40,752 nucleotides of DNA from Bacillus thermozeamaize. GTDB lineage: Bacteria > Bacillota > Bacilli > ZCTH02-B2. Below are positions 9,038 through 17,510 of this stretch, piece after piece (position 1 is the first letter of the stretch; each line of letters begins with the position of its first letter). Made by a program: the position numbers and the translations under genes. The notes below the pieces were generated by a model. It searched no databases. It saw only the letters and a program-made list of their open reading frames with translations, and was not told the DNA's origin. Location: NCBI GenBank assembly GCA_002159075.1, contig LZRT01000004.1, positions 1 through 40,752 of the forward strand. Direction: 5' to 3'.

Positions 9038-9734
9038 TATTAAGGGCATATGGGTTCATTATGAAAAAGCTGAAGCATTAAGAGATGTGAGTATTACCAT
9101 TGCGGAAGGAGAGATTACAACTTTAATTGGTGCGAATGGTGCTGGGAAAACGACCTTGCTTCGGACAATTTCAGGCTTGCTCAGGGCAACAAGGGGAGAA
9201 ATTATTTTTATGGGAGAGAGAATCGATAACTGCATCCCATCTGAAATTGTAGCACGGGGCGTTGCTCACGTACCCGAGGGAAGACGTTTGTTTCCTGAAA
9301 TGACTGTTTTGGAAAATCTAGAACTCGGGGCATATTTGAGAAAAGATAAAAAAAGTGTCAAACGTAGCCTTGAAAGAGTGTTGACTTTTTTTCCCGACTT
9401 AAAACCGAAATTAACTCAAGTAGCTTCCAGGCTGAGCGGTGGTCAGCAACAAATGGTGGCAATTGGTAGGGCACTGATGGCAGAACCCAAATTGTTATTG
9501 TTGGACGAGCCTTCGATTGGACTGGCTCCAAAAGTGGTGCAAGAAATAGGGAAAATCATCAAGGATATTAACAAAGAGGGTGTGAGTGTATTATTAGTGG
9601 AGCAAGACGCACATATGGCTTTGGATTTAGCAAGTTATGGTTATGTGATTCAAACGGGAGAGATCACATTATCTGGTCAATCAAGCAAACTGAAGGAAAA
9701 TGATGAAGTAAAGTCTGCCTATTTAGGTATTTGA
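8985..9734 (+). CDS. livF: ABC importer ATPase LivF-type
   Basis: A 249-residue ATPase with Walker A GANGAGKTT, the family segment VAHVPEGRRLFPEMTVLENLELGAY, signature LSGGQQQMVAIGRALM, Walker B LLLLDEPSIGLAP and H-loop LVEQD. It is the second ATPase of the importer. The ATG at 8985 follows GGAGGTGAGG closely; this gives a 53-base overlap with livG, unusually long for a coupled pair. About 17 N-terminal residues precede the conserved ILDIKGIWVHYEKAEAL start. The importer cassette ends here, and the following 66 bases lead into more GC-rich sequence. Confidence 0.88.
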   Translation: MKRSSGHTLAKPPKPILDIKGIWVHYEKAEALRDVSITIAEGEITTLIGANGAGKTTLLRTISGLLRATRGEIIFMGERIDNCIPSEIVARGVAHVPEGRRLFPEMTVLENLELGAYLRKDKKSVKRSLERVLTFFPDLKPKLTQVASRLSGGQQQMVAIGRALMAEPKLLLLDEPSIGLAPKVVQEIGKIIKDINKEGVSVLLVEQDAHMALDLASYGYVIQTGEITLSGQSSKLKENDEVKSAYLGI

Positions 9735-9800
9735 GAGTGTGTAAAAAATAAGGTAGTGTCCCCAGAAAAATTTACAACCTTCATACTTAGGAGGGCGACG

Positions 9801-11837
9801 GTGGAATTCAAGCACCTCTATCAACCCATACAAATCGCTGGCTTAACACTTCCGAATCGTTTTTACATGGGGTCCATGCACTTGGCATTGGAGAACGAAC
9901 CGGACGGTTTTCAAAGGACGATAGACTTTTACAGAGAGCGGGCGAAGGGGGAAGTGGGGCTGATCATTACTGGGGGAGCGGCGGTTTCCCCGGAGGGTTC
10001 TTTTGGCGAAGAGGGGCTGGGCGTATGGGATGATTCCCAGGTCGAGAAGCTGGCCAAGATTGCGGATGCGGTGCATGAGGAAGGGGGGCGTGTGGCACTT
10101 CAGCTGTTTCATGGTGGCCGCTACGCCAGAACAGATCAAACCAAACTTGAACCCGTGGCGCCTTCGCCGCTTCAGGCCCGGATTAATCCCTATAAACCCC
10201 GGGAACTTTCCTCGCAAGAGGTTTGGGAGCTGGTCGATGCATTTGCCCAAGGGGCACGGCGGGCGAAAGAAGCTGGTTTTGACGGTGTTGAAATTATGGG
10301 TTCGGAAGGTTACCTGATCAATCAGTTTCTTTCGCCACTGACGAACAAGCGTACGGACATGTGGGGCGGTCCTTTTGAAAATCGAGCCCGCTTTTCCATC
10401 GAGATCCTAAAAGCCATCCGCCGCGTGGTAGGCCCGGACTTTCCTGTGATCTTCCGAATGTCTGCCATGGATCTGATGGAGGGGAGCACGACGGAAGAGG
10501 AAACGCTCCGTTACGCGGAATTATTGGCCGCTAACGGTGCAGACGCCATCAATACAGGAATTGGCTGGCACGAATCCATGGTGCCTACCATTTACATGGG
10601 GGTGCCCAGGGCGGCGTTTAAAGACATCGCAAAGAAGATAAAAGCGAGGATAGATTTAGATAAGCCGGTGGTGATCAGCAACCGGATTAACAAGTTGGAA
10701 ATCGCCGAGCAACTGTTGGCGGACGGATACGCTGATATGGTGTCGATGGCCCGACCATTTTTAGCTGACCCGTACCTGGTGGTTAAAGGGAAAGCAGGGA
10801 GATTGGACGAGATTAACACGTGTATTGGCTGCAATCAAGCCTGTTTGGACAATATTTTTGACGGCCGGGCGGCTACCTGCCTTGTCAATCCAGCTGCTGG
10901 CAGGGAAAGAGCGTTTGCGATCCTGCCAGCTCTGAAGCGAAAAACGGTGGCTGTCGTGGGGGCGGGACCGGCAGGGATGGAGGCGGCCAGGGTCCTTGCG
11001 GAGCGGGGGCACCAGGTCCACTTGTTTGAGAAAGGGGATCGCATTGGCGGGCAGTTGAATCTTGCTGTCCGGATACCTGGCAAAAAGGAATTTGGTGAAA
11101 CGATCCGTTACTACCAAGCGCAGTTTAAAAAATTGGGAGTAAACCTGATGTTGCATTGCGAAGCGGGAGTAAACGAGATTCTGAAAGTGAATCCGGATGC
11201 CGTGGTTATCAGTTCCGGCGTCAGACCGCGGTTGCCTAAAATACCAGGGATCGATCTGCCGCATGTGGCCAGTTACGTCGATGTGTTGCAGGGAAAAGTG
11301 TCCGTGGGTGAAAAGGTAGCGATCATTGGTGGCGGCGGGATTGCGGTGGATGTGGCCCACTTTTTGACCACACCTGCCAGCCTGCACGACGATCCGGAAG
11401 CATTTCTCCGTTACTATCAGGTATCTGACTTGCAAAAGGGAAAAGGATTGCAACCGGCGCAGCATTACATCCGGAAAAGAGTGCCCCAAGTGACGATGAT
11501 GCGCCGCGGAAAAATCATTGGCGAAGGATTGGGCAAGACCACCCGCTGGATTACCATGCAGCTTTTGCGCAATCACCAGGTCAAATTTTTGACTGAGGTG
11601 GCGTATCGGGAAATTAACCGCGAGGCTGTCGTTGTTGAAAAAGCGGGCCAGGAAGTAAGGGTCGAGGCTGATACGGTGATTATCTCTGCCGGGCAGATTC
11701 CGGATGACGGGTTATGTGAACAGCTTCAGGCACTGCGTCAGATACCGGTGTATAAAATTGGCGGGGCCAAAGAGGCTGCGGAGTTGGATGCCATGCGGGC
11801 GATACTGGAAGGGAATCAGATTGGACGTGCCATATAG
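9801..11837 (+). CDS. fadH: 2,4-dienoyl-CoA reductase (FadH-type, FMN/4Fe-4S/FAD)
   Basis: A 678-residue three-part enzyme close in length and motifs to E. coli FadH. The N-terminal Old Yellow Enzyme barrel carries the proposed catalytic Tyr171 (GSEGYLINQFLSP) and His257 (NTGIGWHES). The iron-sulfur ligands are Cys341, 344, 348 and 360 (Cx2Cx3Cx11C). Then come a dinucleotide fold with VVGAGPAG (386-393) and a second nucleotide motif IIGGGGIAVD. FadH reduces 2,4-dienoyl-CoA with NADPH to an enoyl-CoA in beta-oxidation of unsaturated acids. I chose GTG at 9801, 5 bases after TAGGAGGG; the upstream GTG at 9756 has no ribosome-binding site. Next to the ali/bad genes it may remove dienoyl-CoA by-products. 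It ends at a terminator. Confidence 0.9.
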   Translation: MEFKHLYQPIQIAGLTLPNRFYMGSMHLALENEPDGFQRTIDFYRERAKGEVGLIITGGAAVSPEGSFGEEGLGVWDDSQVEKLAKIADAVHEEGGRVALQLFHGGRYARTDQTKLEPVAPSPLQARINPYKPRELSSQEVWELVDAFAQGARRAKEAGFDGVEIMGSEGYLINQFLSPLTNKRTDMWGGPFENRARFSIEILKAIRRVVGPDFPVIFRMSAMDLMEGSTTEEETLRYAELLAANGADAINTGIGWHESMVPTIYMGVPRAAFKDIAKKIKARIDLDKPVVISNRINKLEIAEQLLADGYADMVSMARPFLADPYLVVKGKAGRLDEINTCIGCNQACLDNIFDGRAATCLVNPAAGRERAFAILPALKRKTVAVVGAGPAGMEAARVLAERGHQVHLFEKGDRIGGQLNLAVRIPGKKEFGETIRYYQAQFKKLGVNLMLHCEAGVNEILKVNPDAVVISSGVRPRLPKIPGIDLPHVASYVDVLQGKVSVGEKVAIIGGGGIAVDVAHFLTTPASLHDDPEAFLRYYQVSDLQKGKGLQPAQHYIRKRVPQVTMMRRGKIIGEGLGKTTRWITMQLLRNHQVKFLTEVAYREINREAVVVEKAGQEVRVEADTVIISAGQIPDDGLCEQLQALRQIPVYKIGGAKEAAELDAMRAILEGNQIGRAI

Positions 11838-11850
11838 GTTCCTCAAGTGC

Positions 11851-11883
11851 AGAACCACCCGACTAAAGGGCGGTTCTTTTTTT
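11851..11883 (+). terminator. Rho-independent terminator after fadH
   Basis: AGAACCACCC (11851-11860) pairs with GGGCGGTTCT (11868-11877) with a single A-C mismatch and a 7-base loop, followed by seven Ts. A close copy of this element lies at 21634-21665. Confidence 0.85.
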
Positions 11884-11945
11884 GTGGTATACTCAATGAA
11901 GATCATATGATGTCGCTGAAAAACGCGGCAATAAGGAGGATATGA

Positions 11946-12803
11946 ATGAAATTCAGGGTTTCGGCTGTCCAGTATCATCTTCATACCATACAACGTTTTG
12001 AAGATTTTGCCGGGCAAGTGGAGCATTATGTCAAAACGGCAGCGGAATTCGCCGCCGATTTTGTGTTGTTTCCCGAATTTTTTACCACCCAGTTGATGTC
12101 GATGGGCAATGATCGGGGAGAACCCTTGTCGATTCAGGACCTGCCCGATTTTACCGAACAATATCGTTCATTGTTTACGGATTTGGCCAAACAAACCGGC
12201 ATGTACATTATCGCGGGAACGCATGTCATCCGCAAAGGAGACAAATTGTACAATGTCGCCCATTTGTTCTATCCGGACGGAAGCGTGGCTGAGCAGCCGA
12301 AACTGCACATCACGCCAACAGAGGTCAAGGAATGGAACATGTCTCCCGGCGATCGGCTTCAGGTATTCGAGACCGAGAAGGGCACGATTGCCATGCTGAC
12401 GTGTTATGACATTGAATTCCCCGAAATCGTCCGCATGGCCAGGGCCAAGGGTGCCGACGTCATTTTCTGTCCGTCCTGTACCGATGACCGGCACGGTTTT
12501 TACCGGGTTCGGTATACCAGCCATGCGCGGGCGGTGGAAAATCAAGTATACGTGGTCACGACGGGGACGGTCGGTTCCCTGCCCACGGTTGATTTTATGC
12601 GGGCCAACTATGGCCAGGCCGCGGTGATCACCCCGAACGACATCCCTTTTCCGCCCCGAGGCATTTTGGCGGAGGGAGAAATTAACCACGATATGGTGGT
12701 GACGGCCGATTTGGATCTGGCGTTGTTGTATCAAGTCCGTGAGAGCGGTTCGGTGACCACTTGGCGCGACCGGCGGACGGATCTTTATCCCGACTGGAAG
12801 TAA
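11946..12803 (+). CDS. Carbon-nitrogen hydrolase (nitrilase superfamily)
   Basis: A 285-residue nitrilase-superfamily amidase with the complete catalytic triad: Glu44 (FPEFF), Lys119 (PKLHITP) and Cys153 (LTCYDIEFPE). The family hydrolyses C-N bonds in amides or nitriles; the substrate is not evident. The ATG at 11946 follows AAGGAGGA by 5 bases. Two GNAT acetyltransferase genes follow directly, and fused GNAT-nitrilase proteins are known in bacteria, so the three products probably act in one pathway. A TATACT -10-like hexamer lies at 11888-11893, just after the upstream terminator, without a good -35. Confidence 0.85.
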   Translation: MKFRVSAVQYHLHTIQRFEDFAGQVEHYVKTAAEFAADFVLFPEFFTTQLMSMGNDRGEPLSIQDLPDFTEQYRSLFTDLAKQTGMYIIAGTHVIRKGDKLYNVAHLFYPDGSVAEQPKLHITPTEVKEWNMSPGDRLQVFETEKGTIAMLTCYDIEFPEIVRMARAKGADVIFCPSCTDDRHGFYRVRYTSHARAVENQVYVVTTGTVGSLPTVDFMRANYGQAAVITPNDIPFPPRGILAEGEINHDMVVTADLDLALLYQVRESGSVTTWRDRRTDLYPDWK

Positions 12804-12839
12804 AGATGAGGCGGATTCACCATGCGAGGAGGGGTTGGC

Positions 12840-13511
12840 ATGTACCGAAAAGCGTTTTATGTTTTCGACCAGGACCGCCCTGTTCCGGCGGTGATTCGAA
12901 ATTACCAAGAAAAGGATTTTGATGAACTGATCCGCATCCAGCAGGAATGTTTTCCTCCGCCGTTCCCGTCTGAATTGTGGTGGAACAAGGAACAGTTGCA
13001 GAACCATGTGACGCTTTTTCCGGAAGGGGCCTTGTGCGTCGAGGTAAACGGTGTACTGGCCGGCTCGATGACGGGTCTTTTGGTCGATTTTGATCCCAAC
13101 CATCCGGATCACACCTGGGAAGAGGCAACGGATGGCGGGTATATCCGCAACCATAACCCGAACGGAAACACCCTTTACGTCGTCGATATCAGCGTGCGTC
13201 CCTCCTATCGCAAACTGGGTTTGGGAAAATGGCTGATGTTGTCCATGTATGAAGTGGTCGTGCACAAGGGACTGGACCGTTTGCTGGGCGGGGGCAGGAT
13301 GCCGGGCTATCACAAAAAAGCCCATGAGATGACGGCGGAACAATATCTTGAAGCGGTCGTGAAAGGCGAACTGAAGGATCCGGTGATCACCTTCCTGCTT
13401 CGCTGCGGCCGGACTCCCGTCAAGGTGGTCGCCAACTACTTGGAGGACGAAGAATCCTGCAATTATGGAGCGCTGATGGAATGGAAGAATCCTTTTCGCA
13501 ACTTAAAATAA
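12840..13511 (+). CDS. GNAT-family N-acetyltransferase
   Basis: A 223-residue GNAT protein. The acetyl-CoA pyrophosphate-binding loop is RKLGLGK (124-130), after the strand LYVVDISVRP. The substrate is unknown. An upstream in-frame ATG at 12822 exists, but AGGAGGGG lies within the added codons, so the ATG at 12840 is the likely start. It is 36 bases after the nitrilase gene. The protein is larger than a minimal GNAT (about 150 residues), with an extra C-terminal segment from ~150 onward (MPGYHKKAHEM...). That matches the layout of the GNAT half of fused GNAT-nitrilase enzymes, by inference. Confidence 0.78.
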   Translation: MYRKAFYVFDQDRPVPAVIRNYQEKDFDELIRIQQECFPPPFPSELWWNKEQLQNHVTLFPEGALCVEVNGVLAGSMTGLLVDFDPNHPDHTWEEATDGGYIRNHNPNGNTLYVVDISVRPSYRKLGLGKWLMLSMYEVVVHKGLDRLLGGGRMPGYHKKAHEMTAEQYLEAVVKGELKDPVITFLLRCGRTPVKVVANYLEDEESCNYGALMEWKNPFRNLK

Positions 13512-13535
13512 GCCGGGACAAGGAGATGGATTTGG

Positions 13536-14207
13536 ATGGAATATCGGAGAATCACAAGCATCGAAGACCCTTTGTTTAAAAAGATGCACCAACTGATGCA
13601 AGAAGTATTCCCGCCCGAGGAAGTGCTGGCCTTCGATTTGTGGAAAGAGCCGCTGGCGGATCCGGGAATCCGCGTCTTTGTCGCCGTTCATGAAGGTGAA
13701 GTGGTCGGAGCGACGGAGTACCGCTATTACGAGGATATGAACGTGGCGATGACCGATTTTACGATCATTGGCAAGCCCGGATTGGGCATCGGCCGTTTCT
13801 TGTTCCTCAAGAGGCAGGAGGATTTGCTTTCTTTGGCGAAAGCAAACGGAAAGCAGTTATACGGGGTTTTTGCCGAAATTTATGATCCTTATCAAGTTGA
13901 GGATCATGAATTTGGCGGGATCAAGCCCATGGATCCTTTCGTCCGGCGCGAAGTCTTGTCCCACCTGGGATTTAAGCGTCTTGATTTTCCTTATGTGCAT
14001 CCATCCTGGAAGAATGACGGGGAGGCGGTGACAGGGCTCGATTTGTGTTTCCTCCCGATAGACGAGAAGGTCGACAGAGTGGAAACCGATCTGATCGTGA
14101 CGTTTTTGAAACGCTACTATTCGGTACTGTCCAACAAACCGAAGACCTGGTATGAGATGATTGAACAACTGGAAGCGAAAGATTCGGTCGCATTGTTGCC
14201 CATTTGA
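13536..14207 (+). CDS. Second GNAT-like acetyltransferase
   Basis: A 223-residue protein with GNAT-like layout: an N-terminal FPPEEV segment, the strands FVAVHEGEVVGATEYRYY, and a Gly-rich cofactor loop KPGLGIGRFLF (80-90). It is weaker than its upstream neighbour in the R-x-x-G-x-G/A motif (no leading Arg), so acetyl-CoA binding is probable but not certain. It begins 24 bases after the previous gene behind CAAGGAGA and ends the operon at a terminator. It is the same length as its neighbour, but the two sequences are clearly divergent, so they are not recent duplicates. Confidence 0.65.
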   Translation: MEYRRITSIEDPLFKKMHQLMQEVFPPEEVLAFDLWKEPLADPGIRVFVAVHEGEVVGATEYRYYEDMNVAMTDFTIIGKPGLGIGRFLFLKRQEDLLSLAKANGKQLYGVFAEIYDPYQVEDHEFGGIKPMDPFVRREVLSHLGFKRLDFPYVHPSWKNDGEAVTGLDLCFLPIDEKVDRVETDLIVTFLKRYYSVLSNKPKTWYEMIEQLEAKDSVALLPI

Positions 14208-14220
14208 CTGACGCAATGAA

Positions 14221-14253
14221 AAGGGGACTTCCCATTAGGGAGTTCCCTTTTTT
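14221..14253 (+). terminator. Rho-independent terminator after the nitrilase/GNAT operon
   Basis: AAGGGGACTTCCC (14221-14233) and GGGAGTTCCCTT form an imperfect stem around the loop ATTA, followed by a run of Ts to 14253. Confidence 0.8.
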
Positions 14254-14285
14254 ATTTGCAAAAACAGATGAGCAGTGTTCATTGA

Positions 14286-14316
14286 GCCAAAACTTTTTTT
14301 GGCAGATATTCGTGAT
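14286..14316 (+). promoter_or_regulatory. Candidate ECF-type promoter with overlapping inverted repeat
   Basis: AAAC ending at 14293 is followed by exactly 17 bases and then CGTGAT at 14311. This is the layout of ECF sigma promoters (AAC at -35, CGT at -10). The perfect inverted repeat GCCAAAA-CTTT-TTTTGGC (14286-14303) covers the -35 element and could be an operator. It stands about 50 bases before an operon that itself encodes an ECF sigma factor, so autoregulation is a natural inference. Confidence 0.4.
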
Positions 14317-14365
14317 ATGGATAGAGCATGCCGCAAGGAATTCAGTATTGAGGTGATATAAGGAC

Positions 14366-15235
14366 ATGATTCAGATTGAGAGACTTCATAAAGCATACAA
14401 AAAGCATGTCGCCCTGAATGAAATCAATCTCCACATAGATAAAGGGATCTTCGGTCTTCTTGGACCCAACGGGGCCGGTAAAACAACGCTGATGCGCATC
14501 TTGGCCACGCTGCTCAAACCCACAGCGGGTGAGGTTATCGTACACGGCATTTCCTTAACGAAGCGGCCAGATGAGATCCGGAAGCTGATCGGCTATCTCC
14601 CCCAGCATTTTCAAATATACCCTCAATTAACCGCCTATGATTTTCTGGATTATGTGGGGGTGATGAAGGGGATCAAGGAGAAAAAAGCGAGAGACGCCCG
14701 GATCCAACGCCTGTTGGAAGAGGTGAATTTACAGGGTGTGGCCCATAAAAAAATCAAGACGTTTTCCGGGGGGATGAAGCAAAGGTTGGGCATTGCCCAG
14801 GCTCTATTGGGTGATCCTGCTGTCCTGATTGTGGATGAGCCCACCGCCGGGTTGGATCCGGAGGAAAGGGTCCGCTTCCGCAATCTGATCTCCCGTCTGG
14901 GAATGGAGCGGATCGTGATTTTGTCTACCCATATCGTGGCTGACATTGAGAGCAGTTGCCAGTCCCTTGCCGTTTTGTGCCAGGGGCGCTTGGCTCTTAC
15001 GGGGACGTTGGAGGAACTGCGCCATCAGGCGACCGGCAAGGTGTGGGAACTTGAAATCGAAGAACGAGAGCTGGAGCGCTATCAACCACACCAGATTGTC
15101 TCGACCCAACGGACGGATCGCGGATTGCGCATCAAAGTGATCGCCGAGGGAAAACCAGCTCCTTCAGCCACCTCCCTATCGCCATCTCTGGAAGAGGGTT
15201 ATATGGCTTTGATTGGAGGAAAAAGAAATGCGTAA
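14366..15235 (+). CDS. ABC transporter ATPase (BcrA/CcmA-type exporter)
   Basis: A 289-residue ATPase with Walker A GPNGAGKTT, Q-loop near GYLPQHFQIYPQLTAYDFL, signature FSGGMKQRLGIAQALL, Walker B VLIVDEPTAGLDP and H-loop STHI, plus a ~70-residue C-terminal extension typical of drug or bacteriocin exporter ATPases. The ATG follows GAGGTGATATAAGGAC. It is the first gene of a six-gene operon with two permease-like proteins, an ECF sigma factor and a second ATPase. Its natural partner is the large permease that begins inside its 3' end (15228). The transported substrate is unknown. Confidence 0.85.
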   Translation: MIQIERLHKAYKKHVALNEINLHIDKGIFGLLGPNGAGKTTLMRILATLLKPTAGEVIVHGISLTKRPDEIRKLIGYLPQHFQIYPQLTAYDFLDYVGVMKGIKEKKARDARIQRLLEEVNLQGVAHKKIKTFSGGMKQRLGIAQALLGDPAVLIVDEPTAGLDPEERVRFRNLISRLGMERIVILSTHIVADIESSCQSLAVLCQGRLALTGTLEELRHQATGKVWELEIEERELERYQPHQIVSTQRTDRGLRIKVIAEGKPAPSATSLSPSLEEGYMALIGGKRNA

Positions 15236-17510
15236 ATGGGTGCGTCAGTTCCAGTTGGAGTTGAGGCTGATTTTCGGCAACAAATTTTTTGTAATTTTGC
15301 CGGTGCTATTTGGCGTATGGATGCTGCATCATTTGCTGAATGTACCCTTTTACAAACCGAACAACCTGGTTTTGAATGCCTATGATTTTCACAAATTGGG
15401 GCATACCATGTCCCTTGGGGCAGCGATGTTGCTCGGGATGCTGATCATCCGGAGGGATGCCGGCCCGGCCATCCATGACTGGCTCGGCTCCCTGCCGGTA
15501 TCTTCCTTTATGCTGGTCACCGCAAAATTTGTAGCGGGGTGGCTTTATTTATCCACTTTTACGATGGTGATGGCCGTTGTCTTTTCCGGGGTGGCTTATC
15601 ACAAGAGGGTGCCATGGCCTGACGTATTGGATGTCCTGACGCATGATGCGCTGCAATATGAGTGGTCATATGCCGTTACGCTGGCTTTGGCCATGTTTCT
15701 GGCCTCGGCCATCACACAACGGATTGCGTATTTGATTGGATTCTGTGCCTGGATGTTTGGGACCTTCTTTATGGATATTTTTCTGATCTCCCGGTCTCAG
15801 TTGTATTTCTTGAAAACTTTTCATTTGAATCAGTTTACAATAGATTCGATGATGAATAATGAGGTGTGGGGATGGAAGCTGTTCAGCTCGGAAATATGGC
15901 TCTCCCGCCTTTTTGTAGCGGCGTTTACGGGAATGCTGATCCTATGGATCATCGCAATTGGGGTCAAAAGAAGACCGGCCGCAGGGAAAAAGATATGGCT
16001 CATCTCCGCTGCAGCCGCGATTTTGTTGAGCGTTCTGGCCTTTGTTCCTTATGGCCGCTTGTGGCAGGAGCGGTTTGCCGTTCACCATTCGTTTGTACGG
16101 GAGGGGTTTCTTGCAGAGGACAGCGGGGAAGCAAGTGCCCTCCAGAACGGCGTTGACGTTCAATCCTACGACATTCAGATGGAACAGAAGAATCGGGACG
16201 ACTTGCATGTGAAGGCCTCGCTCGCGTTTTCAACGACAGGTCTGCCTGAGGGAGAACCCCTGTATTTTACGCTGAACCGGCTCTTCCGTGTGGAAAAGGT
16301 ACAACTGAACGGACAGGAAGTGGAGGTTGAACGGCAAGGCGATACCCTGCTGATCCGGCCTGAAGCGCTTGACTGGCAAAGGAAACAGCAAGTCTTGAGC
16401 CTTGAATATGCCGGGTCATTTTTCCTCTGGGGATTTGATCATCACAATGAAGTCATGCACGGCTTTGTGAAAGGGGAGCATGTTTTTCTGCCTGCCCATT
16501 TGGCCTGGTATCCCCTGCCCGGAAAACAACCGATCTTTGAACGGAGCCCCCTCCCAGATGATGAAAGGTTGTTCCGGATCATCGGCCGGCAAAGATATTA
16601 CCTGCAGGCGCCTGACACACGGGTAATTGCATCTGATGGGTTTTACCCCGGGGTGTCTGCTGCTGGGTTTACGATTACCCTGCGGGGGTTTAAGGGAGAC
16701 GTTTATACCACAGCCGCAGCGAAAGAGAGCGTTCGTGACCGCCACAACAACCTGCAGCACTTTTACATTGAAAAGGCGGAGAGGGTGTCGCTGATTGGCG
16801 GCCATGTAACCGAGATCGGTACCGGGGGAGCATATACCGTCGTCTCTTCTCCGCTGTATGATGGACATGTCAATCTTTTTCTGAAGGATATGGAGCAAAT
16901 GGAAGCCTACTTCAGCCAATGGCTTGAGAAGATGCCTGCCGTCTCCCGCACCATCTTTCATCTTCCCTTTGATTCGATCGGCGTGGAAAGATATGCCGGC
17001 ACAATCATAAAAGCGATGGATGATGCGTTGATTGTCAGAGAGGATACGGGGCTTTATTCCATTCATGACGAGCGGTACGCAAGGAACAGACACGCCGCCT
17101 TAGCCTTAAAGGATATAATTTATTTCCGGCTGTTTAAAGGCCTCGATTTTCGTGGCTATGTCCAAAGTGATCAAACCATCGCTCCGGCGATCAGTGATGC
17201 CTTTTATTACCTGTACTTGAAAGATGGGCTGCATCTGAACAACGAAGCTTTCATGCGCTGGGTTGAACCGGATCTTGAGCCATATGAACACCTGGACGAA
17301 CGATCGGGCAATGACGCCGGCCAGGATCCCGATGCGCTTGTGAGAAGGAAGGTTGTCGATGCTTTGATGCAGGGCAAGACAGCTGAACTGAAATCAATCC
17401 TGGGCTATTTTTATGCGAAAATGGCATCTGCAAAATCTGAAACTCCATACCCGGTGATTGGACTGAAAGAATGGCAGGAAAAATGGGCGCAGGTGATGGG
17501 GAATGAGTAA
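15228..17510 (+). CDS. ABC-2-type permease with a large M1-peptidase-like extracytoplasmic domain lacking HExxH
   Basis: A 760-residue membrane protein. Residues 1-~285 hold about six to seven hydrophobic segments of ABC-2 permease type; the last is WLISAAAAILLSVLAFVP. From ~290 to the end is a hydrophilic domain predicted outside the membrane. Its first part (YDIQMEQKNRDDLHVKASLAF, LFRVEKVQLNGQEVEVE, LSLEYAG) resembles the N-terminal beta domain of M1 aminopeptidases, a fusion known in other ABC permeases. No HExxH zinc motif is visible; the corresponding stretch reads RNRHAALALKD, so the peptidase part looks inactive. The ATG at 15228 lies 7 bases after GGAGGA and overlaps the ATPase gene by 8 bases. 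The M1 likeness is a fold-level judgement from motifs and needs a profile search. Confidence 0.65.
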   Translation: MRKWVRQFQLELRLIFGNKFFVILPVLFGVWMLHHLLNVPFYKPNNLVLNAYDFHKLGHTMSLGAAMLLGMLIIRRDAGPAIHDWLGSLPVSSFMLVTAKFVAGWLYLSTFTMVMAVVFSGVAYHKRVPWPDVLDVLTHDALQYEWSYAVTLALAMFLASAITQRIAYLIGFCAWMFGTFFMDIFLISRSQLYFLKTFHLNQFTIDSMMNNEVWGWKLFSSEIWLSRLFVAAFTGMLILWIIAIGVKRRPAAGKKIWLISAAAAILLSVLAFVPYGRLWQERFAVHHSFVREGFLAEDSGEASALQNGVDVQSYDIQMEQKNRDDLHVKASLAFSTTGLPEGEPLYFTLNRLFRVEKVQLNGQEVEVERQGDTLLIRPEALDWQRKQQVLSLEYAGSFFLWGFDHHNEVMHGFVKGEHVFLPAHLAWYPLPGKQPIFERSPLPDDERLFRIIGRQRYYLQAPDTRVIASDGFYPGVSAAGFTITLRGFKGDVYTTAAAKESVRDRHNNLQHFYIEKAERVSLIGGHVTEIGTGGAYTVVSSPLYDGHVNLFLKDMEQMEAYFSQWLEKMPAVSRTIFHLPFDSIGVERYAGTIIKAMDDALIVREDTGLYSIHDERYARNRHAALALKDIIYFRLFKGLDFRGYVQSDQTIAPAISDAFYYLYLKDGLHLNNEAFMRWVEPDLEPYEHLDERSGNDAGQDPDALVRRKVVDALMQGKTAELKSILGYFYAKMASAKSETPYPVIGLKEWQEKWAQVMGNE

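Noticed and set aside
9755-9800. Sequence TAGTGTCCCCAGAAAAATTT after livF, reminiscent of insertion-sequence ends
   Set aside because: No partner repeat was found at the other edge of the AT-rich block near 5040, so an IS remnant cannot be supported.
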